Assembly (NCBI GenBank): GCA_945876095.1
Contig: CAMCMP010000010.1
Location: 1-64,000, forward strand
Origin: Chitinophaga pinensis
GTDB taxonomy: Bacteria > Bacteroidota > Bacteroidia > Chitinophagales > Chitinophagaceae
Length of the DNA stretch: 64,000 nt
Direction: 5' to 3'
This document shows, one piece after another, positions 10,192 through 19,690 of the stretch. The notes beneath the pieces are model-generated. The model was not told the DNA's origin and did no database searches. It saw nothing but the letters and a program-made list of their open reading frames with translations. Both the position numbers and the translations under genes were made by a program. Position 1 is the first letter of the stretch. Each line of letters begins with the position of its first letter.

Positions 10192-10992
10192 TTATTGTAT
10201 CACCCGGTCTTGTTGCTGAATTTTAGTGAGATTATTTTTTTGTAATATTTCTTTGGCAAGGTTGAGGTAGTTAATAGAGCCTTTGCTTTCTGCGTCATAC
10301 AAAATTACAGGCTTCCCAAAACTAGGCGCCTCACTCAATCGAGTATTTCGATGGATGATGCTACTGAAAACCATGTCGTCAAAATGTCTTCTTACTTCTG
10401 AAACTACCTGATTGCATAGACGTAAACGGCCATCATACATCGTCATTAAAATACCTTCTATTTGAAGTTCGGGGTTTAGTCTATTTTGGACAATCTTAAT
10501 CGTGTTTAATAATTTGCCCAAACCTTCCAACGCAAAAAATTCTGTTTGAACAGGAACTGCTACACTATCAGCTGCTACTAGTGCATTGACAGTAATAAGC
10601 CCTAGTGATGGCGAACAGTCTATAACTATGAAGTCGTAGTCATCTCTGATAGGCTCCAATATTTTTTTCAATACTCCCTCTCGATTAGGGTAATTGATCA
10701 TTTCAATTTCAGCACCTACCAAATCAATATGAGACGGTATCAAATCGAGATTAGGCACCTCCGTTCTTAGTAGTACATCTTTTGCATTGACTTCATTAAC
10801 CATGCAGTCATATAGGCTCTGGGTAATGTTATGTAGGTCAAATCCAACACCGGTAGTACTGTTTGCCTGTGGGTCGGCGTCTACCAATAGAGTTTTATAT
10901 TCTAATACAGCTAAACTTGCTGCTAGATTAATTGCGGTAGTGGTTTTTCCTACCCCTCCTTTCTGGTTTGTAATGCCTATTATTCTTGCCAT
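10192..10992 (-). CDS. parA: Chromosome-partitioning ATPase ParA (Soj)
   Basis: 266 residues. Deviant Walker A motif [16 protein letters not shown] at about residues 8-23, the A' motif [10 protein letters not shown], and the Walker B-like [13 protein letters not shown]: a complete ParA-type ATPase. It forms the gradient-based segregation system with the ParB encoded just downstream. Upstream lies a 480-bp non-coding stretch and then a divergent gene. Chromosomal rather than plasmid ParA is inferred from the adjoining biosynthetic genes and the DUF5683-dapB context. Confidence 0.95.
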   Translation of the reverse strand: MARIIGITNQKGGVGKTTTAINLAASLAVLEYKTLLVDADPQANSTTGVGFDLHNITQSLYDCMVNEVNAKDVLLRTEVPNLDLIPSHIDLVGAEIEMINYPNREGVLKKILEPIRDDYDFIVIDCSPSLGLITVNALVAADSVAVPVQTEFFALEGLGKLLNTIKIVQNRLNPELQIEGILMTMYDGRLRLCNQVVSEVRRHFDDMVFSSIIHRNTRLSEAPSFGKPVILYDAESKGSINYLNLAKEILQKNNLTKIQQQDRVIQ

Positions 10993-11475
10993 ACTGACTC
11001 CCTTTGGGAGAATTGATTATTGTGAGTAAGCTTTAAATTGCAGTTACTATATGTATCTCAACAGAGTAGAATACATAAGGCTAACAAACTTTACAAAGGT
11101 ACAGTTTGAAATGCAACAATAGTAAAGTTAACAACTTTTTAAAACTCTGGTTCTATTGGGTATAATTAGCGCTGAAAAGCTTTCTTTTTCTAAGTGAATT
11201 TTACTATTATTTCACAAAATTTATTTAAACATTGGTTATTCAGCTTAATTTTGACAACATTGTCTTCACTTCGTTGTTAAAAATTTCAACTTTAAAAGGG
11301 GTGAAGTAAGAAATTTATATTTGTAAAAAATTATATATGAAATAGTTTTTTAGATTTAAGTAACCATTATTGGAAGAGGTGCAAATTTAGAAAAATGAAC
11401 GGATTGCATCTTACTCAGTTTATATATTTGCTGCTCCTTCAATGAATTCTATAAAAACCCCCAAATAATATTATT
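10993..11475. other. Intergenic region between divergent parA and metallophosphoesterase genes
   Basis: About 480 bp, AT-rich, with no convincing gene. The nearest thing to a promoter element is TATATTTG at 11316-11323, which fits the Bacteroidota -7 consensus TAnnTTTG and would read toward the metallophosphoesterase gene, but no clear -33 TTTG sits at the right distance. A 16-codon hydrophobic ORF (11394-11444) is probably chance. Confidence 0.4.
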
Positions 11476-12726
11476 ATGCGATCACCTCTTGGAGCTTTTA
11501 TTTTTCTAACGTTTATGTTTCTCTTAGATGTGTATGTTTTTCAAGCAGTAAAAACAGTCAGCCACTCCGGTTCACCCAAGACCAAGGCTATTATTTATAG
11601 CATTTATTGGGGTATTACCGTAATCACTATCATTGGTTTTCTAATTTTTGCTTTTGGTGGTCCTGAATTATTACCTAGAAAACTCAGGACTTATTTATTT
11701 GCTATAATCATGGGATTTTTTCTAGCCAAACTCGTCGCGATTATTTTTATTTTGGTAGATGATATTCGACGGGCTATCCAATGGGCGGTTGGAAAAATAT
11801 TTAGTTCTAATTCAGTAGCAGCGGAAGGTAATGAAACAGGAATTACGCGTTCGGTTTTTTTAAGTTGGTTGAGTTTGGCATTGGGAGGAACTTTATTTAC
11901 GAGCCTTATTTATGGCTTTGGTAATAAATATAAATATGATATTAAACGAGTGCAACTTTCCTATGATAATTTACCAAAGGGATTTAAGGGGATGAAGATT
12001 TTGCACATCAGTGATATCCATAGTGGAAGTTTTACAGATAAAGAAGCTGTGCACCATGGGGTAAAAGAAATCATGGGTGAAAACGCAGATCTTATTTTAT
12101 TTACGGGAGATCTCGTCAATGACAAGGCAACCGAAATGGATGATTATTTGGATATTTTCAATCAATTGAAAGCGCCAATGGGTGTATATTCTACCTTAGG
12201 CAATCATGATTATGGAGATTATGTACGTTGGCCAATTGATGGAATAAGTAAGGAACAAAATTTAGAAAATCTTAAAGGGGTACATGCTAATTTGGGGTGG
12301 AGATTACTAATGAATGAACATGTGGTATTAGAAAAAAATGGTGATCAAATTGCATTGTTGGGTATCGAAAATTGGGGCGCAAAAGCGAACTTTCCTAAAT
12401 ACGGCCGAATGGATTTAGCGCATTCTGGCACTGGAAAATATCCATTTAAAATATTGCTGAGTCATGACCCAAGCCATTGGGAAGCGGAAGTAAAAGTTAA
12501 GTATTCCGATATTGATTTAATGTTAAGTGGTCATACGCATGGTATGCAGTTTGGTATAGAAATACCAGGTTTTAAATGGAGTCCGGCGCAATATGTTTAC
12601 AAGCAATGGGCAGGCTTGTACGAAGATGCAAAGCAAAAATTATATGTAAACAGAGGCTTTGGTTTTCTCGGATATCCAGGAAGGGTAGGGATTCTGCCAG
12701 AAATTACTGTCATTGAATTGGTATAG
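11476..12726 (+). CDS. Membrane-anchored metallophosphoesterase
   Basis: 416 residues. Four hydrophobic segments in the first 150 residues anchor the protein, and a calcineurin-like phosphoesterase domain follows from about residue 172. All metal-binding motifs are present: HISDIHSG (about 176-183), GDLVND (about 211), LGNHDYGD (about 241) and LSGHTHGM (about 351). Relatives act on phosphodiesters or lipid headgroups; the substrate cannot be read here. The stop codon lies at the edge of structured repeat copy A, whose hairpins separate this gene from the convergent helicase. Confidence 0.87.
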   Translation: MRSPLGAFIFLTFMFLLDVYVFQAVKTVSHSGSPKTKAIIYSIYWGITVITIIGFLIFAFGGPELLPRKLRTYLFAIIMGFFLAKLVAIIFILVDDIRRAIQWAVGKIFSSNSVAAEGNETGITRSVFLSWLSLALGGTLFTSLIYGFGNKYKYDIKRVQLSYDNLPKGFKGMKILHISDIHSGSFTDKEAVHHGVKEIMGENADLILFTGDLVNDKATEMDDYLDIFNQLKAPMGVYSTLGNHDYGDYVRWPIDGISKEQNLENLKGVHANLGWRLLMNEHVVLEKNGDQIALLGIENWGAKANFPKYGRMDLAHSGTGKYPFKILLSHDPSHWEAEVKVKYSDIDLMLSGHTHGMQFGIEIPGFKWSPAQYVYKQWAGLYEDAKQKLYVNRGFGFLGYPGRVGILPEITVIELV

Positions 12727-13085
12727 AAATTAGATTCTCTATTTTACGCCCTCGAATAAAAAGTGCTAGAAATTTTAACTGTCAGCCGTTAAAAAATCAA
12801 GGCTGTTTGAGCGGGCACTTCCTTTAAAGAAACAAACTCTACTCGCGAGTTCCTTGATTTTAGGCTGATAGTTAAAATTTCAGCCTTTTTATTCGCAGGA
12901 TTGATTTTTTTTGTTACTTTTTTGCATCAAGGCAAAAAAGTAAAAGCACTCTATTCCAGATGGAATTCAAAGCAAATATAATTTTACTAAAAAGCAAGAA
13001 GAAATTATTTAATAGATTATTTGATAATTCTTTATAGATTCATTTTGATCAAAAGCTTTGCCGAAAGGGCGCTTACAAATTTTTA
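12723..13085 (+). repeat. Structured interspersed repeat, copy A
   Basis: About 360 bp filling the gap between two convergent genes. It has a foldback with arms at 12751-12802 and 12852-12895 (both ending in the CGAATAAAAAG type sequence), then a perfect 12-bp hairpin at 12914-12943 with loop ATCAAG, then a less conserved AT-rich tail. The same arrangement recurs in inverted orientation at 53671-54043 and in shortened form at 20057-20311. No ORF is conserved. It could be a non-autonomous mobile element or a family of structured 3-prime elements. Confidence 0.85.
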
Positions 13086-13099
13086 TTGAATATGATAAA

Positions 13100-14887
13100 T
13101 TATCTTTTATCTCTCATCGGAATTCTTTTTCTTCCTTCACTTCTGTTTCCGCTATCATTGCGAAAACTTCTATCTCCACCTCCATCATTTCTAGAACTTC
13201 TATCACTTCTTCCTTCATCGGTGGGCCTTTTAAATCCACCGTCTGCCTCATTCATTCTTACAAGGCGTCCATTGTATTTTTTTCCATCCAAACTTTTGAT
13301 CATTTTTGCTGAGGCTGCTTTATCAACTTCTATCCATGCATTCATTTCACGGATATCAATTTTTCCTAGCACCTCTTTATTTAAATTACTTTCATCTAAA
13401 ATGAATTGCAAAAAGCTAGCCTTGTAAAAGCCATCTTTGGTTCCTAGGTTGATAAATAATCTACTAAAGCCGTTGTCGACTGTTCTACTAAAATTGCTGC
13501 GTTCTTTTCTTTCAAATGAACCTGTCTCTCTTCCACTATCTCTTCTTTCTCTTGAATCTGTTTTGGTATTTAAGTCTTCGGAATTTTGATAGTATTTTAA
13601 GAAATGATTAAATTCTAAGGCAGCTACTCTTTTTAAAACATCTTCTTTGCTAACCTCTGCAAATTTTTCTTGTAGGTCGGGTAAATAATTTTCGTATTCA
13701 CCATTGGAAATATCAGCTGACATTAATTTGTCCATGAAGTGAAAAAACTGTTTACGGCAAACATCTTTACCACTTGGAATATCAAGGCGATGGAATTGCG
13801 CATTAATCATTTTTTCAATCGACCTTATTTTGTAGGCTTCTCTGCTATGACAGATGGTAATGCAAATACCGCTTTTTCCAGCTCTTGCAGTTCTACCACT
13901 TCGGTGAGTATAAACTTCAATATCATCTGGCAATTCAAAATTGATTACATGGGTAATACCGTCTACATCAATACCCCTAGCAGCCACGTCGGTAGCAATT
14001 AAAAGCTGAATGCTTTTTGCGCGAAAACGGCCCATTACCTTATCTCTTTGTTGCTGTGTAAGATCGCCATGCAATGCTTCAATATCATAACCTTCTTTCA
14101 CTAAGCGCTCTGCAACTTCTTGTGCATCGGCTTTGGTACGAGTAAAAATAACGCCGTACATTCCGGGATTAAAATCAACTAGACGTTTCAATGTATCAAA
14201 ACGACTATGTGCGGGGGTAATAAAATATTGGTGATCGATATTTACGTTGGCTGTATTCTTTTTGCCCATGGTAACCTCAATAGGGTTAGTCATAAAGTTT
14301 TTAGAAATTGCTTTTACGGCTGTAGGCATGGTAGCGCTAAACAACCAAATACTTTCTCTAAGTATTGTATTTTTTAGAACAAAGTCAATATCATCTCTAA
14401 ATCCCATGTTCAGCATTTCATCTGCTTCATCTAGGACAACGTATTTTACTTTTTGTAAGTCAATTGCTTTTCTTTCAATAAGATCAATTAGACGACCTGG
14501 AGTAGCGACCACTATTTGAACACCTTTTCTTAATTCACGTATTTGCATTACGATGGAGGCGCCACCATAAACGGGCTCAACATTTAATCCTTTCACGTGT
14601 TTTTTGAAATTCATCAAGTCATTGCAAATTTGCAAACACAATTCCCGGGTAGGGCACACAATGAGTGCCTGGGGATGTTTTTGACTGACATCAATTAAAT
14701 GTAAAAGGGGTAATCCAAAAGCAGCGGTTTTGCCGGTACCTGTTTGTGCTAATCCAACAAAATCGGTTGTTCCTGATAATAAAACGGGGATAGCTTTTTC
14801 CTGGATGGGAGTGGGAGTTTCAAATCCCATTTCTGTAATAGCTTGTACTAATTGTTCGTTTAAGCCTAAGGCTTCAAATGCATTCAT
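13100..14887 (-). CDS. DEAD-box RNA helicase with DbpA-type RNA-binding domain
   Basis: 595 residues. All helicase motifs are present: Q motif (GFETPTPIQEKAIP, about 21-34), motif I AQTGTGKT (47-54), PTREL (79-83), TPGR (129-132), DEAD (153-156), SAT (184-186), then ATDVAARGID and HRSGRTARAG in the second RecA domain. A linker rich in Arg/Ser/Glu precedes a DbpA-like RNA-binding domain (about 475-550), and the tail is Gly/Arg/Asp-rich. It probably remodels structured RNA in ribosome assembly or cold adaptation, like DeaD/CsdA. No operon partner; the 3-prime end adjoins repeat copy A. Confidence 0.93.
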   Translation of the reverse strand: MNAFEALGLNEQLVQAITEMGFETPTPIQEKAIPVLLSGTTDFVGLAQTGTGKTAAFGLPLLHLIDVSQKHPQALIVCPTRELCLQICNDLMNFKKHVKGLNVEPVYGGASIVMQIRELRKGVQIVVATPGRLIDLIERKAIDLQKVKYVVLDEADEMLNMGFRDDIDFVLKNTILRESIWLFSATMPTAVKAISKNFMTNPIEVTMGKKNTANVNIDHQYFITPAHSRFDTLKRLVDFNPGMYGVIFTRTKADAQEVAERLVKEGYDIEALHGDLTQQQRDKVMGRFRAKSIQLLIATDVAARGIDVDGITHVINFELPDDIEVYTHRSGRTARAGKSGICITICHSREAYKIRSIEKMINAQFHRLDIPSGKDVCRKQFFHFMDKLMSADISNGEYENYLPDLQEKFAEVSKEDVLKRVAALEFNHFLKYYQNSEDLNTKTDSRERRDSGRETGSFERKERSNFSRTVDNGFSRLFINLGTKDGFYKASFLQFILDESNLNKEVLGKIDIREMNAWIEVDKAASAKMIKSLDGKKYNGRLVRMNEADGGFKRPTDEGRSDRSSRNDGGGDRSFRNDSGNRSEGRKRIPMRDKR

Positions 14888-15153
14888 GTAAATGTTTTTG
14901 TGTTTACATGATATGCTATTTTCCTGTTGTTGCGCTACTTAATTCCTACTAAAAAAAATCTAAAGTTACTAATTTCAACAGCCTTTTGGGCACTTCATGC
15001 AATACTCGTTATAAATAATTTGCAAATGTACTACTTATTTTTTAGAAATAGCATTTTTATTAAATGTGAGGCAGTTCGTTTTTTATCTTTTAAATAAATT
15101 GATAGATATTGCATTGTAATTTTTGTCGTCAAAACTGTAAATCATCCTATTGT

Positions 15154-16143
15154 ATGCGTTCATTGTTCTGTTGCTTGTTTACGTTTGCAATTATAGTGTC
15201 TAAATCCTATGCTCAGGATCAGCCAGAAAAAAGTCTTTCTGAAAAGGATTCAATTGAGTTAGAAAATCAATTGAAAAATTTATTGGGTGCAGATGAAAAG
15301 CCAGTTAGTTATTTTTATGCCAGTGTAGGATTGGGAAATCGCCTCTATAGTTCTAAAAATAATTCACTGAATGCTAATCAAGGTGCTGCTTCAACAGCTG
15401 TTTATTCTCCTTCAATTTCTTATTTTAATAAAACGGGTGTAGGTATTACAGCTGGAGCTAATTTATTAAATGATTCAAAACAAATTGGTGTTAATCAATA
15501 TTCAATTTCTCCTTCCTTTGATTTGCTTGGAAATGAAAATATTTCTTTAGGTATATCCTTTACTCATTACTTTGTTAAAGACAAGTATTCTACTTATTCT
15601 TCATCGGTACAAAACGATCTTTTTGCTTCTGTGGGCTATAAGAAATCTTGGCTTAAACCGTCCTTTGCGTTGGGTTTTTCGACTGGAGCATATGGAGAAG
15701 TTAAAAATAAAGACACTTTAATAAATGGAAGAAATGTACATTTTTATGACACCTTGGATTATAAAACCAATTCATTTTATACGATATTTTCTGTTGGTCA
15801 CGATTTTTTATGGAATTCCGTTTTCGATAAATCTGATGGTTTAATTCTTAGTCCATCACTGATGGTCAATGCTGGGTCAGGAAGTTATACTGTAACTCAT
15901 TTAACGAATGCTTCCTCGATGGGCGGTGCTGATATTTTCAGAACGCAATCCAAAAAGCGCAGACAACCCCGAACACAAACTAGCAATTTTAATGTTCAGT
16001 CTATTGGGCTTAATCTAAATCTAAACTATTCAATTGGCAATTTTAATATAGAACCTCAGTACTACTTGGATTATTATATAGGTTCTAATGTTACCGACAA
16101 AACGACTTCTATATTTATGTTAAGGTTGGGTTATTCTTTTTAG
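15154..16143 (+). CDS. Secreted protein, probable outer-membrane beta-barrel
   Basis: About 329 residues from the chosen ATG (MRSLFCCLFTFAIIVS), which gives a normal signal peptide ending SYAQ; a start 45 bp upstream would add a Cys-rich leader. The mature protein begins with a charged helix (about 22-50) and continues as alternating hydrophobic/polar strands with many Tyr, Ser and Asn and a C-terminal aromatic residue (MLRLGYSF), typical of barrels inserted by the BAM complex. I recognise no named family. A second small barrel gene follows 81 bp downstream on the same strand. Confidence 0.6.
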   Translation: MRSLFCCLFTFAIIVSKSYAQDQPEKSLSEKDSIELENQLKNLLGADEKPVSYFYASVGLGNRLYSSKNNSLNANQGAASTAVYSPSISYFNKTGVGITAGANLLNDSKQIGVNQYSISPSFDLLGNENISLGISFTHYFVKDKYSTYSSSVQNDLFASVGYKKSWLKPSFALGFSTGAYGEVKNKDTLINGRNVHFYDTLDYKTNSFYTIFSVGHDFLWNSVFDKSDGLILSPSLMVNAGSGSYTVTHLTNASSMGGADIFRTQSKKRRQPRTQTSNFNVQSIGLNLNLNYSIGNFNIEPQYYLDYYIGSNVTDKTTSIFMLRLGYSF

Positions 16144-16224
16144 CGTATTTTTTTTACATTATTAACTCTTTTTCAATCCTTGGCATATAATTTGTGATAT
16201 ATATTGTAAATAAAAAATGGAATT

Positions 16225-16815
16225 ATGAAAACATATTTTCTACTGTTTTTTTTCTCAGCACTATTTTTATCTAATTTACATTCTCAAAGTGTTCATCTTG
16301 GTATTAAAGTAGGTGCTAATGTAAATAAATTGTCAGGCCAGTCTTTTGCTGATAAATTTTCTTTCGGTTATCATTATGGTGGATTTATTGAAGTAGGCAT
16401 CGGCAATAAATTTTTTATTCAACCCGAAGTTTTTGTGAGTCAAGTTAAGCAAGATACTTCTAGCCAATTTAGAGTTATTTATAATGGCCTAATGGGTACT
16501 GCAACATCAAAAGTTCAATTAAATTATATTAATATCCCCGTATTAATAGGCTACAAAGCATCCGACAACTTGACGATTCAAGTTGGTCCACAGTATTCGA
16601 TCTTGATGAGTAAAAATGAAACTTTATTACAAAATGGAAAAAATGCTTTTAAGAGTGGTGATTTTAGTTTATCAGCTGGATTGCAATTGCAGGCTTCAAA
16701 ATTTAGGATCTACGGTAGATATGCTTTAGGGTTAAGCAATTTAAATGACATTGATAAAATGGATAGTTGGAAAAGCCAAAGTATACAGATTGGAATTGGC
16801 TTAGCATTTTTTTAA
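16225..16815 (+). CDS. Porin-family outer-membrane beta-barrel protein
   Basis: 196 residues. Signal peptide 1-20 (ending NLHSQS), then the GIKVGANVNKLSG opening and repeated amphipathic strands (FGYHYGGFIEVGIG, FFIQPEVFVSQ, NIPVLIGYKAS, LTIQVGPQYS) of the small outer-membrane barrel family common in Bacteroidota. It ends in GIGLAFF, with the terminal Phe of a BAM substrate. Role is probably structural or unknown; no ligand can be inferred. It converges with tsaC one base apart. Confidence 0.8.
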   Translation: MKTYFLLFFFSALFLSNLHSQSVHLGIKVGANVNKLSGQSFADKFSFGYHYGGFIEVGIGNKFFIQPEVFVSQVKQDTSSQFRVIYNGLMGTATSKVQLNYINIPVLIGYKASDNLTIQVGPQYSILMSKNETLLQNGKNAFKSGDFSLSAGLQLQASKFRIYGRYALGLSNLNDIDKMDSWKSQSIQIGIGLAFF

Positions 16816-16816
16816 A

Positions 16817-17389
16817 TTAATTACGAATAATAGTTGGAATTCCATTGTTATTCCACTTTATAATTGCTGAAGGAGCAGCTAAATTATAATCATCCTGGCG
16901 GTGTTGAACAATATAGTCAACACCGTTTTTTATTTCAGTGTCTATGTCAGTAAAAATAGTAGGGGGTGGATAACCAGATAAATTGGCTGAAGTAGAAACA
17001 ATAGGTTTTTTAAATAACTGTATTAGTTGTTCGCAGAACTTATCTTTCACTATTCTAATAGCAAGGGTGCCATCTTCATTCACTAAATTTTTTGCTACTC
17101 CAGTTGCCCCTTCATATATTACAGTTGTAGGTTTGGATACCCCTTTTATATAATCAAATATTTGAAGATTCGGTTGCAATACGTATTTTGATAAATCTTT
17201 TTCTTCAGCAATCAATACGATCATAGATTTACTGGCAATTCTTTTTTTGAGTGCATAAATCCGAGCTACCGCTTGCTCATTCGTCGCGTCGCAGCCAATA
17301 CCCCAGATCGTATCGGTAGGATACAATAGTAAGCCGCCTTTTTTTAGTACCTCAAGGCATTGTTCTATATCATTCAAAAATTGACTCAT
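16817..17389 (-). CDS. tsaC: L-threonylcarbamoyladenylate synthase
   Basis: 190 residues, single YrdC/Sua5 domain. It makes threonylcarbamoyl-AMP from threonine, bicarbonate and ATP for the tRNA modification t6A. Diagnostic stretches are LLYPTDTIWGIGCDA, RIYALKKR (basic nucleotide-binding motif), SMIVLIA and VSTSANLSGYPPPT. There is no C-terminal Sua5 extension, hence the TsaC type. The start overlaps the stop of the upstream glycosyltransferase by 4 bp (ATGA type), so the two are translationally coupled although their functions are unrelated. Confidence 0.92.
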   Translation of the reverse strand: MSQFLNDIEQCLEVLKKGGLLLYPTDTIWGIGCDATNEQAVARIYALKKRIASKSMIVLIAEEKDLSKYVLQPNLQIFDYIKGVSKPTTVIYEGATGVAKNLVNEDGTLAIRIVKDKFCEQLIQLFKKPIVSTSANLSGYPPPTIFTDIDTEIKNGVDYIVQHRQDDYNLAAPSAIIKWNNNGIPTIIRN

Positions 17390-18537
17390 TTCAAACTTTT
17401 ATAAACTTTTATTATTTGATTAGCATAGTTCTCTGTACTAAATTTTTTTGCTTGCATTTGTCCCTTTTCTTTCAAAATTGTCACCAATTTTTCATCTGAT
17501 ACAAACGCTTGCAAATGTTGAGCAAGCTGAATGGTGTCATGAGGTGAAAAGTAAAGAGCCGCATCTTCCGCAACTTCTGGCATGCTTGAAACGCTGCTAC
17601 AAATGACAGGCAATTCGCTCCACATGGCCTCTAATATCGGTAAGCCAAATCCCTCGAAGATGGAAGGATATACAAGTGCAAGCGCTTGCTGATAAATTGC
17701 TGGAAAATCTGCTGCAGTGGTAAAACACTCTTCTTTGGCGGCAGCCAATTCATTTAGAAAGAATAATCTTTGTTCCATTCCATTTTCTTTCATCAACTGT
17801 TTTACTTCATCTTTTTCAATTTTTCCATCACCAATGATTACTAGTGGAATATTGACGATATCTTTCAGTATAATCATTGCTCTGCAGACGGCTATCAGGT
17901 TTTTTCTTGCTGTTATTGAACTTACAAATAAAAAGAATTGATCGGGCAATTGATATTTTTTCTTAACATTATTTTTCTCTATTTCACTAATTTTTTTTTC
18001 AAAAATTGGATTACAACTTTGATAGCAGACAGTTATTTTTTGTGGAGATACTTTGTAAAAATCAATCAGGTCATTTTTTGTTTGCTCGCTGATCGCAATA
18101 ACAGCATCTGCAATTTTACAGGCTCGTTTTATTTTCCATCGGTGAGTATAGCGCTCATCAAAATGATAAGTTTTAGGAAAGCGTTCAAAAATTAGGTCGT
18201 GAATGGTGACAACCGTTTTAATATTTAATTTTTCTATGCCCCTTGGCAACTCATTACTCAGTCCATGGTAAATATCTAAGTTGGCTAGATCAATCTGTTT
18301 TACAATTCCTATTCTGCGCCAAAGGGCGGGCAGTTTTTTATAAAAAAAATTCTGAGGTTGTATGGTTCGAAAGTTAATGTAAGAATTTATATCAAATAAA
18401 TTAGTTTTCTTGGGGGCAAATAAAGTGTATTGCAGCGCTGGAAAATATCGGTTTAAAATACTGAGCAAGGAGCGAGAATAGTTGCCTAATCCCGTTTTGT
18501 TTTGAAATGCTCTTTTACCATCATACCCTATAATCAT
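17386..18537 (-). CDS. Glycosyltransferase family 1/4 (GT-B)
   Basis: 383 residues. A GT-B fold glycosyltransferase: the N-terminal domain (to about 190) contains GLGNYSRSLL near residues 17-26, and the C-terminal domain opens with FVSSITARKNL and carries the donor-binding segment YPSIFEGFGLPILEAM, the E-x7-E motif of retaining GT4 enzymes, followed by VICSSVSSMPEVAEDAALYF. It probably transfers a hexose from a nucleotide sugar in cell-surface glycan synthesis; acceptor unknown. It overlaps tsaC by 4 bp and is solitary otherwise. Confidence 0.88.
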   Translation of the reverse strand: MIIGYDGKRAFQNKTGLGNYSRSLLSILNRYFPALQYTLFAPKKTNLFDINSYINFRTIQPQNFFYKKLPALWRRIGIVKQIDLANLDIYHGLSNELPRGIEKLNIKTVVTIHDLIFERFPKTYHFDERYTHRWKIKRACKIADAVIAISEQTKNDLIDFYKVSPQKITVCYQSCNPIFEKKISEIEKNNVKKKYQLPDQFFLFVSSITARKNLIAVCRAMIILKDIVNIPLVIIGDGKIEKDEVKQLMKENGMEQRLFFLNELAAAKEECFTTAADFPAIYQQALALVYPSIFEGFGLPILEAMWSELPVICSSVSSMPEVAEDAALYFSPHDTIQLAQHLQAFVSDEKLVTILKEKGQMQAKKFSTENYANQIIKVYKSLK

Positions 18538-18723
18538 ACTGTTGAATGCTTAATTAGTTGCAAGATATAAAAAAGCGAGTGGTTTCTTTTAACCTAGCAC
18601 TAGGTATTGCCAGTGTTGGTGATTTTATATTTATGATTATTTATTTCTATACCACTCAAGATCATTTTCTTTAACCCAAAAAATGGTGAAGAAAACCTTC
18701 TCAGCTAAATTTTTATCTTTTTG

Positions 18724-18732
18724 TATCTTGCA
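18724..18732 (+). promoter_or_regulatory. Possible -7 element upstream of dapD
   Basis: TATCTTGCA lies 37 bp before the dapD ATG. It resembles the Bacteroidota -7 box TAnnTTTG followed by CA but is one T short. The same nine bases precede the SET gene, and a one-base variant precedes the threonine dehydrogenase gene. No convincing -33 box is visible, so this is tentative. Confidence 0.35.
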
Positions 18733-18769
18733 CATCTGATATCAAATTAAATCTAAATAAAAAATCACT

Positions 18770-19600
18770 ATGGAATTAAAGGAATTAATACTAGCCGCCT
18801 GGGGAGACAGGGAATTATTAAAAGACAAAAAGTATGCTGATGCAGTAAGAGCGGTAATAGAAGAGGTAGACAAGGGAAGACTTCGCACAGCTTCGCCTGT
18901 TGGTATGACTGCTGATGGTAGCATTGAATGGCAGGTAAATGAATGGGTAAAACAAGGGGTACTTATGTATTTTGCTATTCAGCAAATGGAAACGATGGTA
19001 TTACCTCCATTTGAGTTTTATGATAAAATGAAATTGAAAAGTGGTTATGCGGAACTGGGAGTAAGGGCCGTTCCTCATGCAGTGGCAAGGTATGGTGCTT
19101 ATTTGGCTAAGAATGTAGTATTGATGCCCTCTTATGTAAATATTGGAGCCTATGTTGATGAAGGCACCATGGTGGACACTTGGGCTACTGTAGGAAGTTG
19201 TGCCCAGATTGGCAAGGGTGTTCACCTGAGTGGTGGTGTAGGCATTGGTGGTGTATTAGAGCCACTTCAAGCAAGTCCAGTGATCATTGAAGATGGTTGT
19301 TTTATTGGAAGTCGTTGTATCGTAGTAGAAGGTGTGCGGGTAGAAAAAGAAGCAGTGTTGGGTGCCAATGTAGTATTGACACAATCAACCAAAATTATTG
19401 ATGTAAGCGGCGCCGAGCCTGTTGAAATGAAAGGAAGGGTGCCTGCAAGAAGTGTGGTAATCCCTGGATCTTATACTAAGAAATTCCCTGCTGGCGAATT
19501 TGGAGTAGGATGCGCATTAATCATTGGACAGCGCAAACCTTCTACAGACCTTAAAACAAGTTTGAATGATGCATTGAGAGATTTTAATGTGTCGGTATAG
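18770..19600 (+). CDS. dapD: 2,3,4,5-tetrahydropyridine-2,6-dicarboxylate N-succinyltransferase
   Basis: 276 residues, the usual family length. It transfers succinyl from succinyl-CoA to tetrahydrodipicolinate, the step after DapB in diaminopimelate and lysine synthesis. The middle (about 100-240) is a left-handed beta-helix of hexapeptide repeats (VNIGAYVDEGTMVDTWATVG, QIGKGVHLSGGVGIGGVLEP), with the family signature EDGCFIGSRCIVVEGV. The gene is monocistronic, with a strong terminator-like hairpin about 70-100 bp downstream. Confidence 0.96.
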   Translation: MELKELILAAWGDRELLKDKKYADAVRAVIEEVDKGRLRTASPVGMTADGSIEWQVNEWVKQGVLMYFAIQQMETMVLPPFEFYDKMKLKSGYAELGVRAVPHAVARYGAYLAKNVVLMPSYVNIGAYVDEGTMVDTWATVGSCAQIGKGVHLSGGVGIGGVLEPLQASPVIIEDGCFIGSRCIVVEGVRVEKEAVLGANVVLTQSTKIIDVSGAEPVEMKGRVPARSVVIPGSYTKKFPAGEFGVGCALIIGQRKPSTDLKTSLNDALRDFNVSV

Positions 19601-19634
19601 AAATTAAATTAATTTTAGTAAGCCTCCTAAATAA

Positions 19635-19690
19635 TTAGACTGCCCCCAAAAAGTTAGACACTTTAGACTGCCCCCAAAAAGTTAGACACT
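19635..19690. repeat. Direct duplication of a 28-bp IS3-type terminal sequence
   Basis: The 28-bp unit at 19635-19662 is repeated exactly and back to back at 19663-19690. Each unit holds TGCCCCCAAAAAGTTAGACA, which resembles the terminal inverted repeats of IS3-group insertion sequences. No transposase ORF is nearby, so this looks like a scar left by an element. Confidence 0.6.

Noticed and set aside
9159..10992. Search for parS or an origin of replication near parAB
   Set aside because: No palindrome close to TGTTTCACGTGGAACA and no DnaA-box cluster was found; parAB alone does not place the origin here.
11394..11444. 16-codon hydrophobic ORF before the metallophosphoesterase gene
   Set aside because: Short, no coupling to the next gene and no conserved feature; probably chance in an AT-rich leader.
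13058..13427. Overlapping plus-strand ORFs of 84 and 113 codons under the helicase 3-prime end
   Set aside because: They are antisense reading of the helicase tail. The Ser- and Leu-rich composition follows from the Arg- and Asp-rich minus-strand sequence, and there is no start context.
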